A stretch of 24,820 nt of DNA from an uncultured Collinsella sp. (GCA_958438955.1 CAUBTS010000018.1:1-24820); one strand, 5' to 3'. Numbered from the stretch's first letter, positions 5,778-15,620 are shown. The notes: generated from the sequence alone by a model not told the origin. A program made the numbers and translations.

Positions 5778-7133
5778 ATGTCTGCTATTGATATTGTGCT
5801 TGTTGTGATCGCCTTGGTGGCGGTGGGGGTTGCTGTGGCTTGCGCCCTCCAGCTCAAGAGCCTGCGTGCCGAGTTGCGGGAGCGTGGCGACAGTAGCGCG
5901 GAAACGCTGGCAGCACTCGAGCAGGCCAACAACGCGCTCGATGCCCTGAACGTCGCGCTGGCCGAAACCCGCCGCACGGCAAATGCTATCGCGCAGCAGC
6001 AGACAACCGATGCGGCCGTGGAGCAGCAACGTTACCTGACCATCGCACGCGAGTTCTCGCAGGCCGGCGACCGCATGGACGACCTGCGCCGCGAGACGGC
6101 CCAGCAGCTGGGCGCCAACCGCGAAGGCATTGAACACCGTCTGGACAAAGTACGCGAGACGGTCGATGCCCAACTGGGCGCCATCCGCAAGGACAACAAC
6201 GTGCAGCTCGATCAGATGCGTGCGACGGTGGACGAGAAGCTCTCCCGCACGCTCAACGATCGCCTGTCGGCATCGTTTAAGCAGGTGAGCGACCAGCTCG
6301 AGGCTGTGTACAAGGGCCTGGGCGACATGCAGTCCATTGCCACCGGCGTGGGCGACCTCAAGCGCGTGCTGGGCAATGTAAAGGCGCGCGGCATTTTGGG
6401 CGAGGTGCAGCTGGGCGCGATTCTGGCGGATATCCTCACACCCGATCAGTATCTGGAAAACGTTGCCACCAAGCCTGGCGCCTCGGAGCGTGTTGAGTTT
6501 GCCGTCAAGCTGCCGGTAGACGAGGGCGATCCCGTGCTGCTGCCGATTGACTCCAAATTCCCGGGCGACGCGTACGAGCATCTGCTCGACGCCCAGGAGT
6601 CGGGCGACGCGGAGGCTGTGGCCACCGCGCGCAAGACGCTTGACGCCATGGTGAAGCGCGAGGCCAAGGACATCTGCGAAAAGTACCTGAGCGTGCCCGC
6701 GACGACCAATTTTGGCATCATGTTCGTGCCGTTTGAGGGCCTGTATGCCGAGGTCGTCAGCCGCCCCGGGCTTATCGAGACCCTGGGCCGCGACTATCAC
6801 GTCAACGTTGCCGGCCCCAGCACCATGGCGGCCATCCTCAATAGCCTGCAGATGAGCTACCAGACGTTTAAGTTGCAAAAACGCACCGATGACGTGCTGC
6901 GCGTGCTTTCCGCCGTCAAGGCCGAGCTGCCACGCTATCAGGCGGCGCTGCGCCGTGCCCAACAGCAGATCGAGACCGCGGGTAAAACGGTCGAGGGCAT
7001 TATCACCACACGCACCAACGTTATGGAGCGCAAACTCAAGGATATCGACGCGCTGGAAGACGCGCGGGAGATCGACGAGATTTTGGGCTTGGAGTCCGCA
7101 GGCTTGCTCACTGGCCAGGAAGACGAGGACTAG
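5778..7133 (+). CDS. rmuC: DNA recombination protein RmuC
   Basis: A 451-residue RmuC homologue. RmuC is a predicted PD-(D/E)XK-like nuclease that limits recombination at inverted repeats. Residues about 4-25 form an N-terminal membrane anchor. A long coiled coil follows (about 30-190, many EQ, AETRR and RDNNVQ-type heptads), then the RmuC domain (about 195-420). The domain has hallmark stretches KARGILGEVQLGAILADIL, LPIDSKFPGDAYEHLL, TNFGIMFVPFEGLYAEV and GPSTMAAILNSLQM. GTG 5748 in frame would add ten residues, but ATG 5778 gives the membrane anchor directly and has GGCGGAG just upstream. It stands 51 bp after the HTH gene with no clear terminator between. Confidence 0.94.
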   Translation: MSAIDIVLVVIALVAVGVAVACALQLKSLRAELRERGDSSAETLAALEQANNALDALNVALAETRRTANAIAQQQTTDAAVEQQRYLTIAREFSQAGDRMDDLRRETAQQLGANREGIEHRLDKVRETVDAQLGAIRKDNNVQLDQMRATVDEKLSRTLNDRLSASFKQVSDQLEAVYKGLGDMQSIATGVGDLKRVLGNVKARGILGEVQLGAILADILTPDQYLENVATKPGASERVEFAVKLPVDEGDPVLLPIDSKFPGDAYEHLLDAQESGDAEAVATARKTLDAMVKREAKDICEKYLSVPATTNFGIMFVPFEGLYAEVVSRPGLIETLGRDYHVNVAGPSTMAAILNSLQMSYQTFKLQKRTDDVLRVLSAVKAELPRYQAALRRAQQQIETAGKTVEGIITTRTNVMERKLKDIDALEDAREIDEILGLESAGLLTGQEDED

Positions 7134-7258
7134 CCGCAACGGACGGCGGGGCGACGGCGTAAACGCGGGACGCGGGCGCTTTTCGCATCGTGCTTGCCTG
7201 AAGTGCGCTTCAATGTGCAACAATGGCGTTTCGCCCTATCAGATGCGAAAGGAAGCCC

Positions 7259-9061
7259 ATGTCTCAGAGAAGCACCAGCCCGCTCAAGCGCTCCACCGTG
7301 CGCCGCACGCTGCGGCGTTTTTGGGATGTCACGCGCACGCAACCTCTGATCGTCTTTCTCTCGGTGTTCTCGTCGGCGGGCTATATCTTTTTGCTCACGT
7401 TTGCCAACACCTATGTGATGGCCCTCATCGTCGACCGCGTCCAAGCGGGCCCCGTGACGGGCGATCAAGTATTCGAGGTCTTTGGCCCTTACATCCTGGC
7501 GCTCGTGCTTGTGAACCTGGTGGGCCAGGTCCTCTCCAAACTGCAAGACTACACCGTCTACAAGCTCGAGATCGCGGGCAACTACCACCTGGCGCGCCTG
7601 TGCTTTGACACGCTCTCCAACCAGTCCATGACGTTCCATACCAGCCGTTTTGGCGGATCGCTCGTGAGCCAGACGAGCCGTTTCATGAGCGGCTACACGG
7701 GCTTGGTCGATGTGACGGTGTATTCGCTCATCCCCACCATCACCTCGGTCATCTGCACGGTGGCGGCGCTCGCCCCGGTGGTGCCCACATTTACCGTGAT
7801 TCTGGTGGGCATCATGGTCGTCTACATCGCGTTCGTCTGGCTTATGTACAAGCGCATCATGCCGCTTTCGGCCGCGACGTCCGCCGCGCAGAACAAGCTG
7901 TCGGGCGTGCTGTCCGACGCGGTCACGAACATTCTGGCTGTCAAAACCTGTGGGCGCGAGGACTTTGAGCGCGACCTGTTCGATACCGCCGACCGCGCCG
8001 CGCGCGATGCCGAAACGGTTTCGATGCACGCCATGATGCAGCGCAACTTTACGACCTCGGGCCTTATCGTCATCACCATGGCCGTGGTGAGCGTGTTCGT
8101 GGCGGGCGGTAACGCGTGGTTTGGCATCTCTGCCGGCGCGCTCGTCATGATTTTTACCTATACGTACAACCTCACTATGCGTTTGAACTACGTGAGCTCC
8201 ATGATGCAACGCATCAACCGCGCGCTGGGCGATGCGGCCGAGATGACACGCGTGCTGGACGAGCCGCGTCTGGTGGCGGACGACGAGAATGCTCCCGAGC
8301 TCAAGGTGGGCGAGGGCGCGATTGATTTTGAGCACCTGAGCTTTGCATACCGTGACGCCGCGGCGGGCGAGAACGTGTTCGACGACCTGACGCTTCATGT
8401 GGCGGCGGGTCAGCGCGTGGGCCTGGTGGGCAAATCGGGCTCGGGCAAGACGACGCTCACCAAGCTGTTGCTGCGCTTGGACGATGTTCAGGGTGGCCGC
8501 GTGCTCGTTGACGGCCAAGACGTCTCGCGCTGCACGCAGCAGAGCCTGCGCCGCCAGGTTGCCTACGTGCCTCAGGAGGCGCTGCTGTTCCACCGCTCCA
8601 TTCGCGAGAATATCGCCTACGGGCGTCCCGACGCCACCGACGAACAGATTCGCGAGGCAGCACGCCTGGCCAATGCCCTGGAGTTTATCGATCGCCTGCC
8701 CCATGGCTTTGACACCATGGTGGGCGAGCGCGGCGTTAAGCTTTCGGGTGGACAACGCCAGCGCGTGGCCATCGCCCGCGCTATCCTGACCGACGCGCCG
8801 ATTCTGGTGCTCGACGAGGCAACCTCTGCCCTGGACGGCGAGTCCGAGGCGTTGGTGCAGGAGGCGCTCGAGAACCTGATGCGCGGTCGAACCTCTATTG
8901 TGGTGGCACATCGCCTGTCTACTGTGGCGGCGCTCGACCGCATCGTGGTGCTGGCTGATGGCGAGATCGTCGAGGACGGCACGCATGCGCAGCTCGTCGA
9001 GGCGGGCGGCGAATACGCAAGCCTGTGGAGCCGCCAGACCGGCGCATTCTTGGAGACGTAA
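7259..9061 (+). CDS. ABC transporter, fused permease and ATPase (exporter type)
   Basis: A 600-residue half-transporter with TMD-NBD order, expected to work as a dimer in the cytoplasmic membrane. Residues about 30-310 hold six spans typical of the type I exporter domain. The NBD has Walker A GKSGSGKTT (about 391-399), Q-loop YVPQE, signature LSGGQRQRVAIARA (about 495), Walker B ILVLDEATSALD (about 514-525) and the switch histidine in VAHRLSTV (about 550). ATG 7259 is chosen over an upstream in-frame start at 7223 because AGGA lies 5 nt before it. No substrate can be assigned: multidrug, lipid and peptide exporters share this layout. It stands alone, with no second half-transporter nearby. 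Confidence 0.93.
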   Translation: MSQRSTSPLKRSTVRRTLRRFWDVTRTQPLIVFLSVFSSAGYIFLLTFANTYVMALIVDRVQAGPVTGDQVFEVFGPYILALVLVNLVGQVLSKLQDYTVYKLEIAGNYHLARLCFDTLSNQSMTFHTSRFGGSLVSQTSRFMSGYTGLVDVTVYSLIPTITSVICTVAALAPVVPTFTVILVGIMVVYIAFVWLMYKRIMPLSAATSAAQNKLSGVLSDAVTNILAVKTCGREDFERDLFDTADRAARDAETVSMHAMMQRNFTTSGLIVITMAVVSVFVAGGNAWFGISAGALVMIFTYTYNLTMRLNYVSSMMQRINRALGDAAEMTRVLDEPRLVADDENAPELKVGEGAIDFEHLSFAYRDAAAGENVFDDLTLHVAAGQRVGLVGKSGSGKTTLTKLLLRLDDVQGGRVLVDGQDVSRCTQQSLRRQVAYVPQEALLFHRSIRENIAYGRPDATDEQIREAARLANALEFIDRLPHGFDTMVGERGVKLSGGQRQRVAIARAILTDAPILVLDEATSALDGESEALVQEALENLMRGRTSIVVAHRLSTVAALDRIVVLADGEIVEDGTHAQLVEAGGEYASLWSRQTGAFLET

Positions 9062-9124
9062 GCGTCTCGTACGTGGGACAATTGTGCCCATAGGTTTGTT
9101 ACGCCGCCGATCTGAGGAGTCGTT

Positions 9125-9790
9125 ATGCCACGCGAGACCAATGCCGCCAAACGCGAGCGCGCCGTTGAGGTGTGCGAGCGCCTCAACCGTCGCTATGGCC
9201 CGGTTGAGTGTTTTTTGGATCACGAGAATCCCTTTAGGCTGCTCATCGCGGTGCTGCTCTCGGCGCAGACGACCGACGCACAAGTCAACAAAGTGACGCC
9301 GAAGCTGTTTGCCCAGTGGCCCACGCCCGAGGCCATGGCCGGGGCGAGTGTGGCTGACGTGGCAGACACCATCAAGTCACTCGGCTTTTATAAGAGCAAG
9401 GCCAAGCACGCCGTGGAGGCCGCGCAGATGATCGTCGCCGACTATGGCGGCGAGGTGCCGGCCGACATGAAGGAACTCGTGAAGCTGCCGGGCGTGGGAC
9501 GCAAGACGGCGAACATCGTGCTCAACGTGGGGTATGGCATCGTGGAGGGCATTGCGGTGGACACGCACGTCAACCGCATTGCGCATCGCCTGATGTTGAG
9601 TCCCAAGACACATGCCAAGGAGCCGCTCAAGACCGAGCAGGATCTGCTCAAGATTTTGCCGCACGAGTATTGGGAGTCGGTCAACCATCAGTGGATCACC
9701 TTCGGTCGCGAGATCTGCGACGCCCGCAAACCCAAGTGTGACGAGTGTCCGCTGGCAGATTTGTGCCCCAGCGTGCGCGTAGCGGGGTAG
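9125..9790 (+). CDS. nth: endonuclease III
   Basis: A 221-residue bifunctional DNA glycosylase/AP lyase that removes oxidised pyrimidines in base excision repair. The hairpin-helix-hairpin LPGVGRKTAN contains the catalytic lysine K127, and VDTHVNRIAHRL contains the catalytic aspartate D146. The C-terminal [4Fe-4S] motif C198-X6-C205-X2-C208-X5-C214 is intact, in contrast to the MutY-like gene at 1126. The start has a GAGGAG Shine-Dalgarno. Length is normal for the family. Confidence 0.97.
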   Translation: MPRETNAAKRERAVEVCERLNRRYGPVECFLDHENPFRLLIAVLLSAQTTDAQVNKVTPKLFAQWPTPEAMAGASVADVADTIKSLGFYKSKAKHAVEAAQMIVADYGGEVPADMKELVKLPGVGRKTANIVLNVGYGIVEGIAVDTHVNRIAHRLMLSPKTHAKEPLKTEQDLLKILPHEYWESVNHQWITFGREICDARKPKCDECPLADLCPSVRVAG

Positions 9791-9838
9791 GGCGGAACGC
9801 ATCTTCGTCTGGCGTTTTTTGCGGGGCTGGGTTTGCTC

Positions 9839-9869
9839 TTGAGCCGGAGTCCTCTCCATGCGCTACCAT
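9839..9869 (+). promoter_or_regulatory. possible mfd promoter
   Basis: TTGAGC (9839-9844) and TACCAT (9864-9869) are 19 bp apart, about 80 bp upstream of the mfd start. The spacing is long and the -10 is imperfect, so this is tentative. Confidence 0.3.
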
Positions 9870-9894
9870 GACAGGCAATGAAATCCGCCGCATA

Positions 9895-9921
9895 CCCGCC
9901 GAGCTTGCCCCGGCGGGCTTT
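9895..9921 (+). terminator. hairpin before mfd: weak terminator or attenuator
   Basis: Stem CCCGCCG/CGGCGGG (9895-9901 and 9911-9917) with a 9-nt loop is followed by CTTTT. It lies between nth and the mfd ribosome binding site and downstream of the possible mfd promoter. It could end nth read-through or attenuate mfd. Confidence 0.5.
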
Positions 9922-9947
9922 TGGCGTTGCAATGCCGGAGGAACAGC

Positions 9948-12900
9948 ATGCTCATTCACCGTATAGCCGCGCAGCTCTACACTGCCGAGGCCTTGCAGGC
10001 CGTCGAGGCCGGGCTCGATGCTGGCGAGGACGTGACGCTGGCTGTGTCGCAGTCGGGCCGCACGCTTATGGCGGCCGCCCAGTTTGCGCGCCGTCCGCGC
10101 CCGACGGTCTATATCGTGAGCGGCGAGGATGCGGCCGATCGCGCCGCGCGTAGCCTTGCCGCCTACGTGGGCCTGGCGCACGTGTGTCGTTTTCCTGAGC
10201 GCAAGGACTATCCGTGGCGCGAGCAGGCGCCGGACGACGCCGTGGTGGCGCAGCGCTGCGAGGCTCTGGGGCGCATCGTGCGCGGGGACAACTGCATCAT
10301 GGTCGCCTCGGCTCGCGCGCTGCTGCGCTGCGTGCCGCCGGTCGAGAGCCGCTACTGGGAGTCCACTACTTTTGCGGTGGGCGAGGAGATTCCCTTTGAC
10401 GAGGTGCCGCAGCGCTTGGTGGGCATGGGCTACACCAATGCCGGCGCCGCCGATGCGCCCGGCTTGTTTCGCGTTCACGGCGACACCGTCGAGGTGTTCC
10501 CCGCACAGGAAAAGGCACCCGTGCGCATCGAGTTCTTCGGCGACGAGATTGACCGCATCCGCCGCATGGTGAGCTCCACGGGGCAGACCATCGGCAACGA
10601 GGACAGCATCGAAATCTTTCCCTGCCGCGAACTGGCACTCACCGACGAGGCCGTCCACAACATGCATGTGGCGCTCTATCGCGCCAGCCAGGATGACAGC
10701 AAACTGGCGGCGCTGCTCGAGATGGTGGATGCGCGCATCGTCACGCCCGAGCTCGACCGCTTTTTGCCGGTGATGTACGGCCAGACCGTAAGCCCGTTGG
10801 CGCACGTGAGCGGCAAGGCGCTCGTGGTTCTGTCCGAGCCGCGCTCGCTGTTCGACGACTGCCTGCGCGCCTACGAGGATATCGAGGCGCGTGCCGGCGA
10901 GGCAGGGATTGACCGCCTGGATGGTCTGTACGTGCGCGCTCAACAGCTCGATTTTGGTGCCCAGCAGCGCTTGAACTACGTAAGCCTCATCCGTGCCGGC
11001 GGTGCGGTGACGGCCGAGCTCAAGATTGAGCAGCCTGCTATCGCAGGCTCGGACAACCGTTTTATGACGCGCGTTCAGGAAGTCGTGGGCAAGCGCTATG
11101 CCTGCGTGTTTGCCATTCCCGACCGCGGCGCGCGCGAGTCGATGGAGCTCACCTTTGGCGACGAGGGCATTACCTTTGAGGAATCGCTGACGGCCGCGCC
11201 CGAAAACGCCGGCGTCATTGGCGAGCGCGTGCGCGTGGCGGCGGCAGATTCTGCCGATCGTGCTGCCCGTCAGGATGCTCATGCTGCAATTCGCGAGCGT
11301 AAGGCTGACGCGCTCAACGCCCGCTCGCTCGAGGCGGGCGCGGCCCAGGCTGCCGCCGGTGCTGCCGTGCCCACTATCTCGCGCGGACGCGTGACCTTTG
11401 TCGATGCCGCCCTGCCGCAGGGCGTGGTGGTGCCCGATGCCAACCTGGCCGTGTTCTCGATCGCCGACCTCAACGCCCGTATGGATGCCAACCGCGCGCG
11501 CAGCCGCCGCAAGGTGGACATTACGCAGATCACGTTTCCGTTTAAGCCGGGCGACTACGTGGTGCACGCCACTCACGGCATCGCGCTCTTTAGCGAGATC
11601 GCGCGCCAGGAAGTGGGCGGCAAGGAGCGCGACTACTTTTTGCTGGAATATGCCGACGGCGACAAGCTCTACGTGCCGCTCGAGCAGGTCGACCGCATCA
11701 CGCGCTATGTTGGCCCCGACGGCGACAAGCCGCGCCTGACCAGGCTCAACACCGCCGACTGGACGCGGGCTACCAACAAGGCGCGCAAGAATGCCAAAAA
11801 GCTGGCGTTTGACCTGGTCGACCTGTATACACGCCGCTCGTCGATTACCGGTATCGCCTGCCCGCCCGACACGCCCGAGCAGATCGAGATGGAGGAGAGC
11901 TTTCCCTACGACGAGACGCGCGACCAGCTGGAGGCTATTGCCGACATCAAGGCCGACATGGAAGCGCCCAAGCCCATGGACCGCCTGCTGTGCGGCGACG
12001 TGGGCTTTGGCAAAACCGAGGTTGCCCTGCGCGCGGCGTTTAAGTGCGTGGACTCCGGCCGCCAGGTCATGGTGCTCTGCCCCACGACCATTCTGGCCCA
12101 GCAGCACTATGAGACGTTCTTTGAGCGCTTTGCCCCGTTTGGCCTCGAGGTCGAGGTGCTCAGCCGCTTCCGCACCCCGGCGCAGCAAAAGCGCGCGCTT
12201 AAGGCGTTTGCCGAGGGCACGATCGACGTGCTCATCGGCACGCACCGCTTGCTTTCTGCCGACGTGAACCCCAAGAACCTGGGCATGGTGATCATCGACG
12301 AGGAGCAGCGCTTTGGTGTGCAGCACAAGGAGCAGCTCAAGAACCTGCGCGAGCAAATCGACGTGCTCACGCTTTCGGCAACGCCTATTCCGCGAACCAT
12401 GCAGATGGCCACGAGCGGCGTGCGCGACATGAGCCTGATCACCACACCGCCGACCGGGCGTCGTCCCGTGATCGTGCACGTGGGGGAGTACGACCCCGAT
12501 GTGGTGAGCGCGGCGATTCGCCTGGAGGTGGGCCGCGGCGGCCAGGTGTACTACGTGTCCAACCGCGTTAAGACCATCGATGACGCCGTGGCGCGCGTGC
12601 ATGAGGCCGCGCCCGAGGCGCGCGTGGGCGTGGCACACGGCAAGATGAGCCCGCGCGAGGTCGAGGACGTGATGATTGAGTTCGCGACCAAAAAGATCGA
12701 TGTGCTCATCGCCACGACCATCGTGGAGAGCGGCATCGACAACGCAACGGCCAACACGCTGATCATCGAGGACTCGCAGCGCCTTGGCCTGGCGCAGCTC
12801 TACCAGCTCAAGGGCCGTGTGGGCCGCTCTGCCACGCAGGCCTACGCGTACTTTATGTTCCCCGGCGAGCTGCCGCTCACCGAGGAGGCAACGGCGCGCC

Positions 12901-13580
12901 TGACCGCACTTTCCGAGTTCCAGGACCTGGGCAGCGGCATGCGCATCGCCATGCGCGACCTAGAGATCCGTGGCGCCGGTTCGCTTATGGGAGCCGAGCA
13001 GCACGGCAACCTGTCGAGCGTGGGCTTTGATCTGTTTACGCAGATGCTGGGCCAGGCCGTGGCCGAGGCGCGCGGCGATGACGACGCCGGCGTGGAGGCG
13101 GCGAGCGTGGGTATTAACCTGCCGGCCGACTACTTCTTGTCCGAGGAGTACCTGCCGGCGGTGGACCAGCGCGTGCTCGTGTACCGTAAGCTCGCAGCGG
13201 CCGAGGACCTGGAGAGCATTGACGAGGTGCAGGAAGAGACCGAGGCCGCGCATGGTGAGCTGCCGTTGGCGGGACTCAACCTGTTCAATCGCGCGCGCAT
13301 CCGCATTCGCGGCGAGCGCCTGGGGCTCGAGAGCGTCACGCTCAGCGGCGGTCGCATCACGTTTTTGGGCGTCGACGTGCCCAAGAAGGTGGCCTTTGAG
13401 CTTAAGACCCGCTATGGCGCGGTGAACTTCCCCAAGAGCCGCAAGTTGTCGGTGCCCTACAAGGCGGGCGCCGGCGCGGGCAGCGGCCTGGGTCGCGGTC
13501 TCGACGCCAACGACGGCACCGGCCCCGTGGCCGCGGCACTCATGCTGCTGCAGCAATTAGGCGCGAGCGACGATGACTAA
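9948..13580 (+). CDS. mfd: transcription-repair coupling factor Mfd
   Basis: A 1210-residue translocase that removes stalled RNA polymerase at DNA lesions and recruits UvrA. The N-terminal UvrB-like module (about 1-450) is followed by an RNA polymerase-interacting CarD-like domain near residue 530 (KPGDYVVHATHGIALF, then YVPLEQVDRITRYVG). The RecG-like helicase core follows: Walker A GDVGFGKTEVALRA (about 683), Walker B IIDEEQRFGV (about 783), motif III LSATPIPRTM and the VESGIDN...QLKGRVGRS region (about 955). The C-terminal TRCF domain completes it. ATG 9948 is chosen because GGAGGA is 5 nt upstream; a start at 9921 is less likely. Length is normal. A 980-residue antisense frame over its first half is a codon-bias artefact. 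Confidence 0.97.
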   Translation: MLIHRIAAQLYTAEALQAVEAGLDAGEDVTLAVSQSGRTLMAAAQFARRPRPTVYIVSGEDAADRAARSLAAYVGLAHVCRFPERKDYPWREQAPDDAVVAQRCEALGRIVRGDNCIMVASARALLRCVPPVESRYWESTTFAVGEEIPFDEVPQRLVGMGYTNAGAADAPGLFRVHGDTVEVFPAQEKAPVRIEFFGDEIDRIRRMVSSTGQTIGNEDSIEIFPCRELALTDEAVHNMHVALYRASQDDSKLAALLEMVDARIVTPELDRFLPVMYGQTVSPLAHVSGKALVVLSEPRSLFDDCLRAYEDIEARAGEAGIDRLDGLYVRAQQLDFGAQQRLNYVSLIRAGGAVTAELKIEQPAIAGSDNRFMTRVQEVVGKRYACVFAIPDRGARESMELTFGDEGITFEESLTAAPENAGVIGERVRVAAADSADRAARQDAHAAIRERKADALNARSLEAGAAQAAAGAAVPTISRGRVTFVDAALPQGVVVPDANLAVFSIADLNARMDANRARSRRKVDITQITFPFKPGDYVVHATHGIALFSEIARQEVGGKERDYFLLEYADGDKLYVPLEQVDRITRYVGPDGDKPRLTRLNTADWTRATNKARKNAKKLAFDLVDLYTRRSSITGIACPPDTPEQIEMEESFPYDETRDQLEAIADIKADMEAPKPMDRLLCGDVGFGKTEVALRAAFKCVDSGRQVMVLCPTTILAQQHYETFFERFAPFGLEVEVLSRFRTPAQQKRALKAFAEGTIDVLIGTHRLLSADVNPKNLGMVIIDEEQRFGVQHKEQLKNLREQIDVLTLSATPIPRTMQMATSGVRDMSLITTPPTGRRPVIVHVGEYDPDVVSAAIRLEVGRGGQVYYVSNRVKTIDDAVARVHEAAPEARVGVAHGKMSPREVEDVMIEFATKKIDVLIATTIVESGIDNATANTLIIEDSQRLGLAQLYQLKGRVGRSATQAYAYFMFPGELPLTEEATARLTALSEFQDLGSGMRIAMRDLEIRGAGSLMGAEQHGNLSSVGFDLFTQMLGQAVAEARGDDDAGVEAASVGINLPADYFLSEEYLPAVDQRVLVYRKLAAAEDLESIDEVQEETEAAHGELPLAGLNLFNRARIRIRGERLGLESVTLSGGRITFLGVDVPKKVAFELKTRYGAVNFPKSRKLSVPYKAGAGAGSGLGRGLDANDGTGPVAAALMLLQQLGASDDD

Positions 13581-13590
13581 CAAGTAGGGG

Positions 13591-13629
13591 GCGTGGCGGG
13601 GCAGAGCTACCAGTTGTTCTTTGCCCGCC
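13591..13629 (+). other. inverted repeat between mfd and the PAP2 gene
   Basis: GTGGCGGG (13591-13598) pairs with CCCGCCAC (13622-13629) around a 23-nt loop, with further inner pairing. No T-run follows, so this is not a convincing intrinsic terminator; it may stabilise the mfd 3' end. Confidence 0.4.
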
Positions 13630-13667
13630 ACCTCGCAGGTTGATTCCAGCCCCATCGAAAGGAAAGC

Positions 13668-14531
13668 ATGTTCGGGTACATCTACAAGAAAGACGCCGCC
13701 GCTATCGCGGTTGTCCTGTGTCTTTGTCTGGGCGTGGGCAGTTTCTTCGATTATCAGATCTCGAGCGCGCTGTTCAACATCGGCAGCATGTACGGCCGCT
13801 TTATCGAGGCCGCTGGCGAGTTGCCGTTTGAGCTGACGGCGAGCATCGCGGGCGTTATGCTCGTGCGCGCGGTGCGTCCCGACTCCAGGGGCAGCAAATG
13901 GCTTGCCGCGCTCGGCATCCTCGTCAACGTTGGCCTGACCGGCTACGAGATCGTTTCGTCCCTGAGGGTTGGCGGTAAACTCATTGCGGCTCAGTTGGTG
14001 CTGACGTTTGTGCTGGTCATCGCTGCCAACCTTATCGTCTATCGCCTCACGCGCACGACCGAGCCCGACGAACTCACGCGCTGGGCGTTGATGGTGCTTG
14101 CCGTGTGGATCGCTCAGGCCATCATCCTCAACGTGATCGTCAAGCCACTGTGGTCGCGCCCGCGCATGCGCGTGATCGAGGTCACGCCGGGGCTCAATTT
14201 TCAGCCGTGGTGGGTGATCGGCAATCCCGACAAGTGGACCTATATCGCCGCCGGCGTGATCAAGGACGGGTTCAAGTCGTTTGCGAGCGGACACACGGCG
14301 CATGCGGCGATCGGCCTTATGCTCGCCGGGCTTCCCGCGGCAGCCTTTAAGGAAAAACCGTCGCGTCGCCGCGTGATTTTTTGGGCGGCGGCTGTGATCG
14401 CGGCGCTCGTCGCCTTTGGGCGCATCGTGATAGGTGCGCACTTTTTGAGTGACGTGAGCTGCGGTTTTGCCCTGGTACTGGCACTTGAGTGCCTTGCCGC
14501 GCGCATTGCCTATCCCAACGGCGTACAATAG
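13668..14531 (+). CDS. PAP2-superfamily membrane phosphatase
   Basis: A 287-residue multi-span membrane protein carrying the lipid-phosphate phosphatase motifs. Motif 1 is degenerate, with WSRPRMR after a lysine at shorter spacing than the usual KX6RP. Motif 2 is FASGHT with catalytic H209. Motif 3 is R252-X5-H258-X3-D262 (RIVIGAHFLSD). The enzyme should dephosphorylate a lipid phosphate such as phosphatidate or undecaprenyl pyrophosphate at the membrane; the substrate cannot be read. About seven hydrophobic segments are visible. AAAGGA lies just upstream of the ATG. The stop overlaps a TACAAT (14524-14529) that may be the -10 of the next gene. Confidence 0.9.
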   Translation: MFGYIYKKDAAAIAVVLCLCLGVGSFFDYQISSALFNIGSMYGRFIEAAGELPFELTASIAGVMLVRAVRPDSRGSKWLAALGILVNVGLTGYEIVSSLRVGGKLIAAQLVLTFVLVIAANLIVYRLTRTTEPDELTRWALMVLAVWIAQAIILNVIVKPLWSRPRMRVIEVTPGLNFQPWWVIGNPDKWTYIAAGVIKDGFKSFASGHTAHAAIGLMLAGLPAAAFKEKPSRRRVIFWAAAVIAALVAFGRIVIGAHFLSDVSCGFALVLALECLAARIAYPNGVQ

Positions 14532-14576
14532 CTCCGTTTGAATCATCTGGCCGATACCCGGTAAGAGAGGATTGCC

Positions 14577-15602
14577 ATGCTCGCGTTTAACAACGATTAT
14601 TCCCACGGCGCACATCCGGCAGTGCTGCAGGCGCTCGTCGACACCAATATGGAGCCGCAGCCCGGCTACGGTACCGATGCGCACACCGAGCGCGCCAAGC
14701 AACTTATTCGCGAGGCCTGCCAGGCCCCTGATGCCGACGTGTTTTTTCTGGTGGGCGGCACGCAGGCCAACGCGACGGTGATCGACATGCTGCTTGCGCC
14801 CTACGAGGGCGTCGTTGCTGCTGAGACTGGCCACGTCGCCTGTCACGAGGCGGGCGCTATCGAGTTTGGCGGCCACAAGGTGCTCACCATCCCCGGCTAC
14901 GAGGGCAAGATGCACGCCGAGGACCTCGAGAACTATATCCAGGTGTTCTACGAAAACGAGAGCTACGAGCACACGGTGTTCCCGGGTGCCGTGTATGTGA
15001 GCCTATCGACCGAGTACGGCACGCTGTACTCCAAGGCCGAGCTCGCGGCGATTCACGCGGTGTGCCAGAAGCGCGAGATTCCGCTGTTTGTGGACGGTGC
15101 TCGCCTGGCCTATGCGCTGGCGGCCGATGAGTGCGACATTACCCTGCCCGAGCTGGCGCAGCTGTGTGACGTGTTCTACATCGGCGGCACCAAGTGTGGT
15201 GCGCTCTGCGGCGAGGCTGTGGTGTTCTGTGGCATGCACGCCCCGGCGCACCCCATTCCGCGTATTAAGCAGCATGGCGCACTGCTCGCCAAGGGCCGCC
15301 TGATGGGTGTGCAGTTCGAGGCTCTTTTTACCGATGGCCTGTATTTTGAGATTGGTCGCCAGGCGATTGAGACCGCTCAGGCGCTTCGTCGTGTGCTGCA
15401 CGAGCGCGGCTACCAGTTCTTCTTGGAGACGCCCACGAACCAGCAGTTCGTGATTCTGCCCAACGAGGATATGGCCCGCATTCGCGAGCATGCGGCGATC
15501 GAGTACTGGGAAAAGTACGACGATACTCATACGGTAGTGCGCTTTTGCACCAGCTGGGCCACGACGCAGGAGGACATCGACGCGCTGGCGGCTGTCCTGT
15601 AG
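14577..15602 (+). CDS. threonine-aldolase-family PLP enzyme
   Basis: A 341-residue fold-type I PLP enzyme of the low-specificity L-threonine aldolase/beta-eliminating lyase family, which splits L-threonine or allo-threonine into glycine and acetaldehyde. It opens with FNNDYSHGAHPAVLQAL. The cofactor regions are FLVGGTQANATV, ETGHVACHEAGAIE and FVDGARLAYAL, and the Schiff-base lysine K206 lies in YIGGTKCGALCGEA. Length is canonical. GAGAGG precedes the ATG. It appears monocistronic, with a strong terminator 20 nt after the stop. Some relatives act on other beta-hydroxy amino acids, so the substrate is by family only. Confidence 0.92.
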   Translation: MLAFNNDYSHGAHPAVLQALVDTNMEPQPGYGTDAHTERAKQLIREACQAPDADVFFLVGGTQANATVIDMLLAPYEGVVAAETGHVACHEAGAIEFGGHKVLTIPGYEGKMHAEDLENYIQVFYENESYEHTVFPGAVYVSLSTEYGTLYSKAELAAIHAVCQKREIPLFVDGARLAYALAADECDITLPELAQLCDVFYIGGTKCGALCGEAVVFCGMHAPAHPIPRIKQHGALLAKGRLMGVQFEALFTDGLYFEIGRQAIETAQALRRVLHERGYQFFLETPTNQQFVILPNEDMARIREHAAIEYWEKYDDTHTVVRFCTSWATTQEDIDALAAVL

Positions 15603-15620
15603 CCTGATGTAATGACGAGG

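Noticed and set aside
5628..7223. 531-residue minus-strand open frame opposite rmuC
   Set aside because: Composition artefact; the + strand frame has the RmuC hallmarks.
9075..9089. GGGACAATTGTGCCC near-palindrome upstream of nth
   Set aside because: Only the central ACAATTGT is symmetric and the flanks are out of register; too short to call an operator.
7130..9283. 717-residue minus-strand open frame opposite the ABC transporter
   Set aside because: Low-complexity His/Arg-rich translation with no recognisable motif; the + strand carries all ABC motifs.
9696..12638. 980-residue minus-strand open frame opposite mfd
   Set aside because: It lies wholly opposite conserved nth and mfd coding sequence, is rich in His/Arg/Ala/Leu with no domain, and follows from GC-biased third positions.
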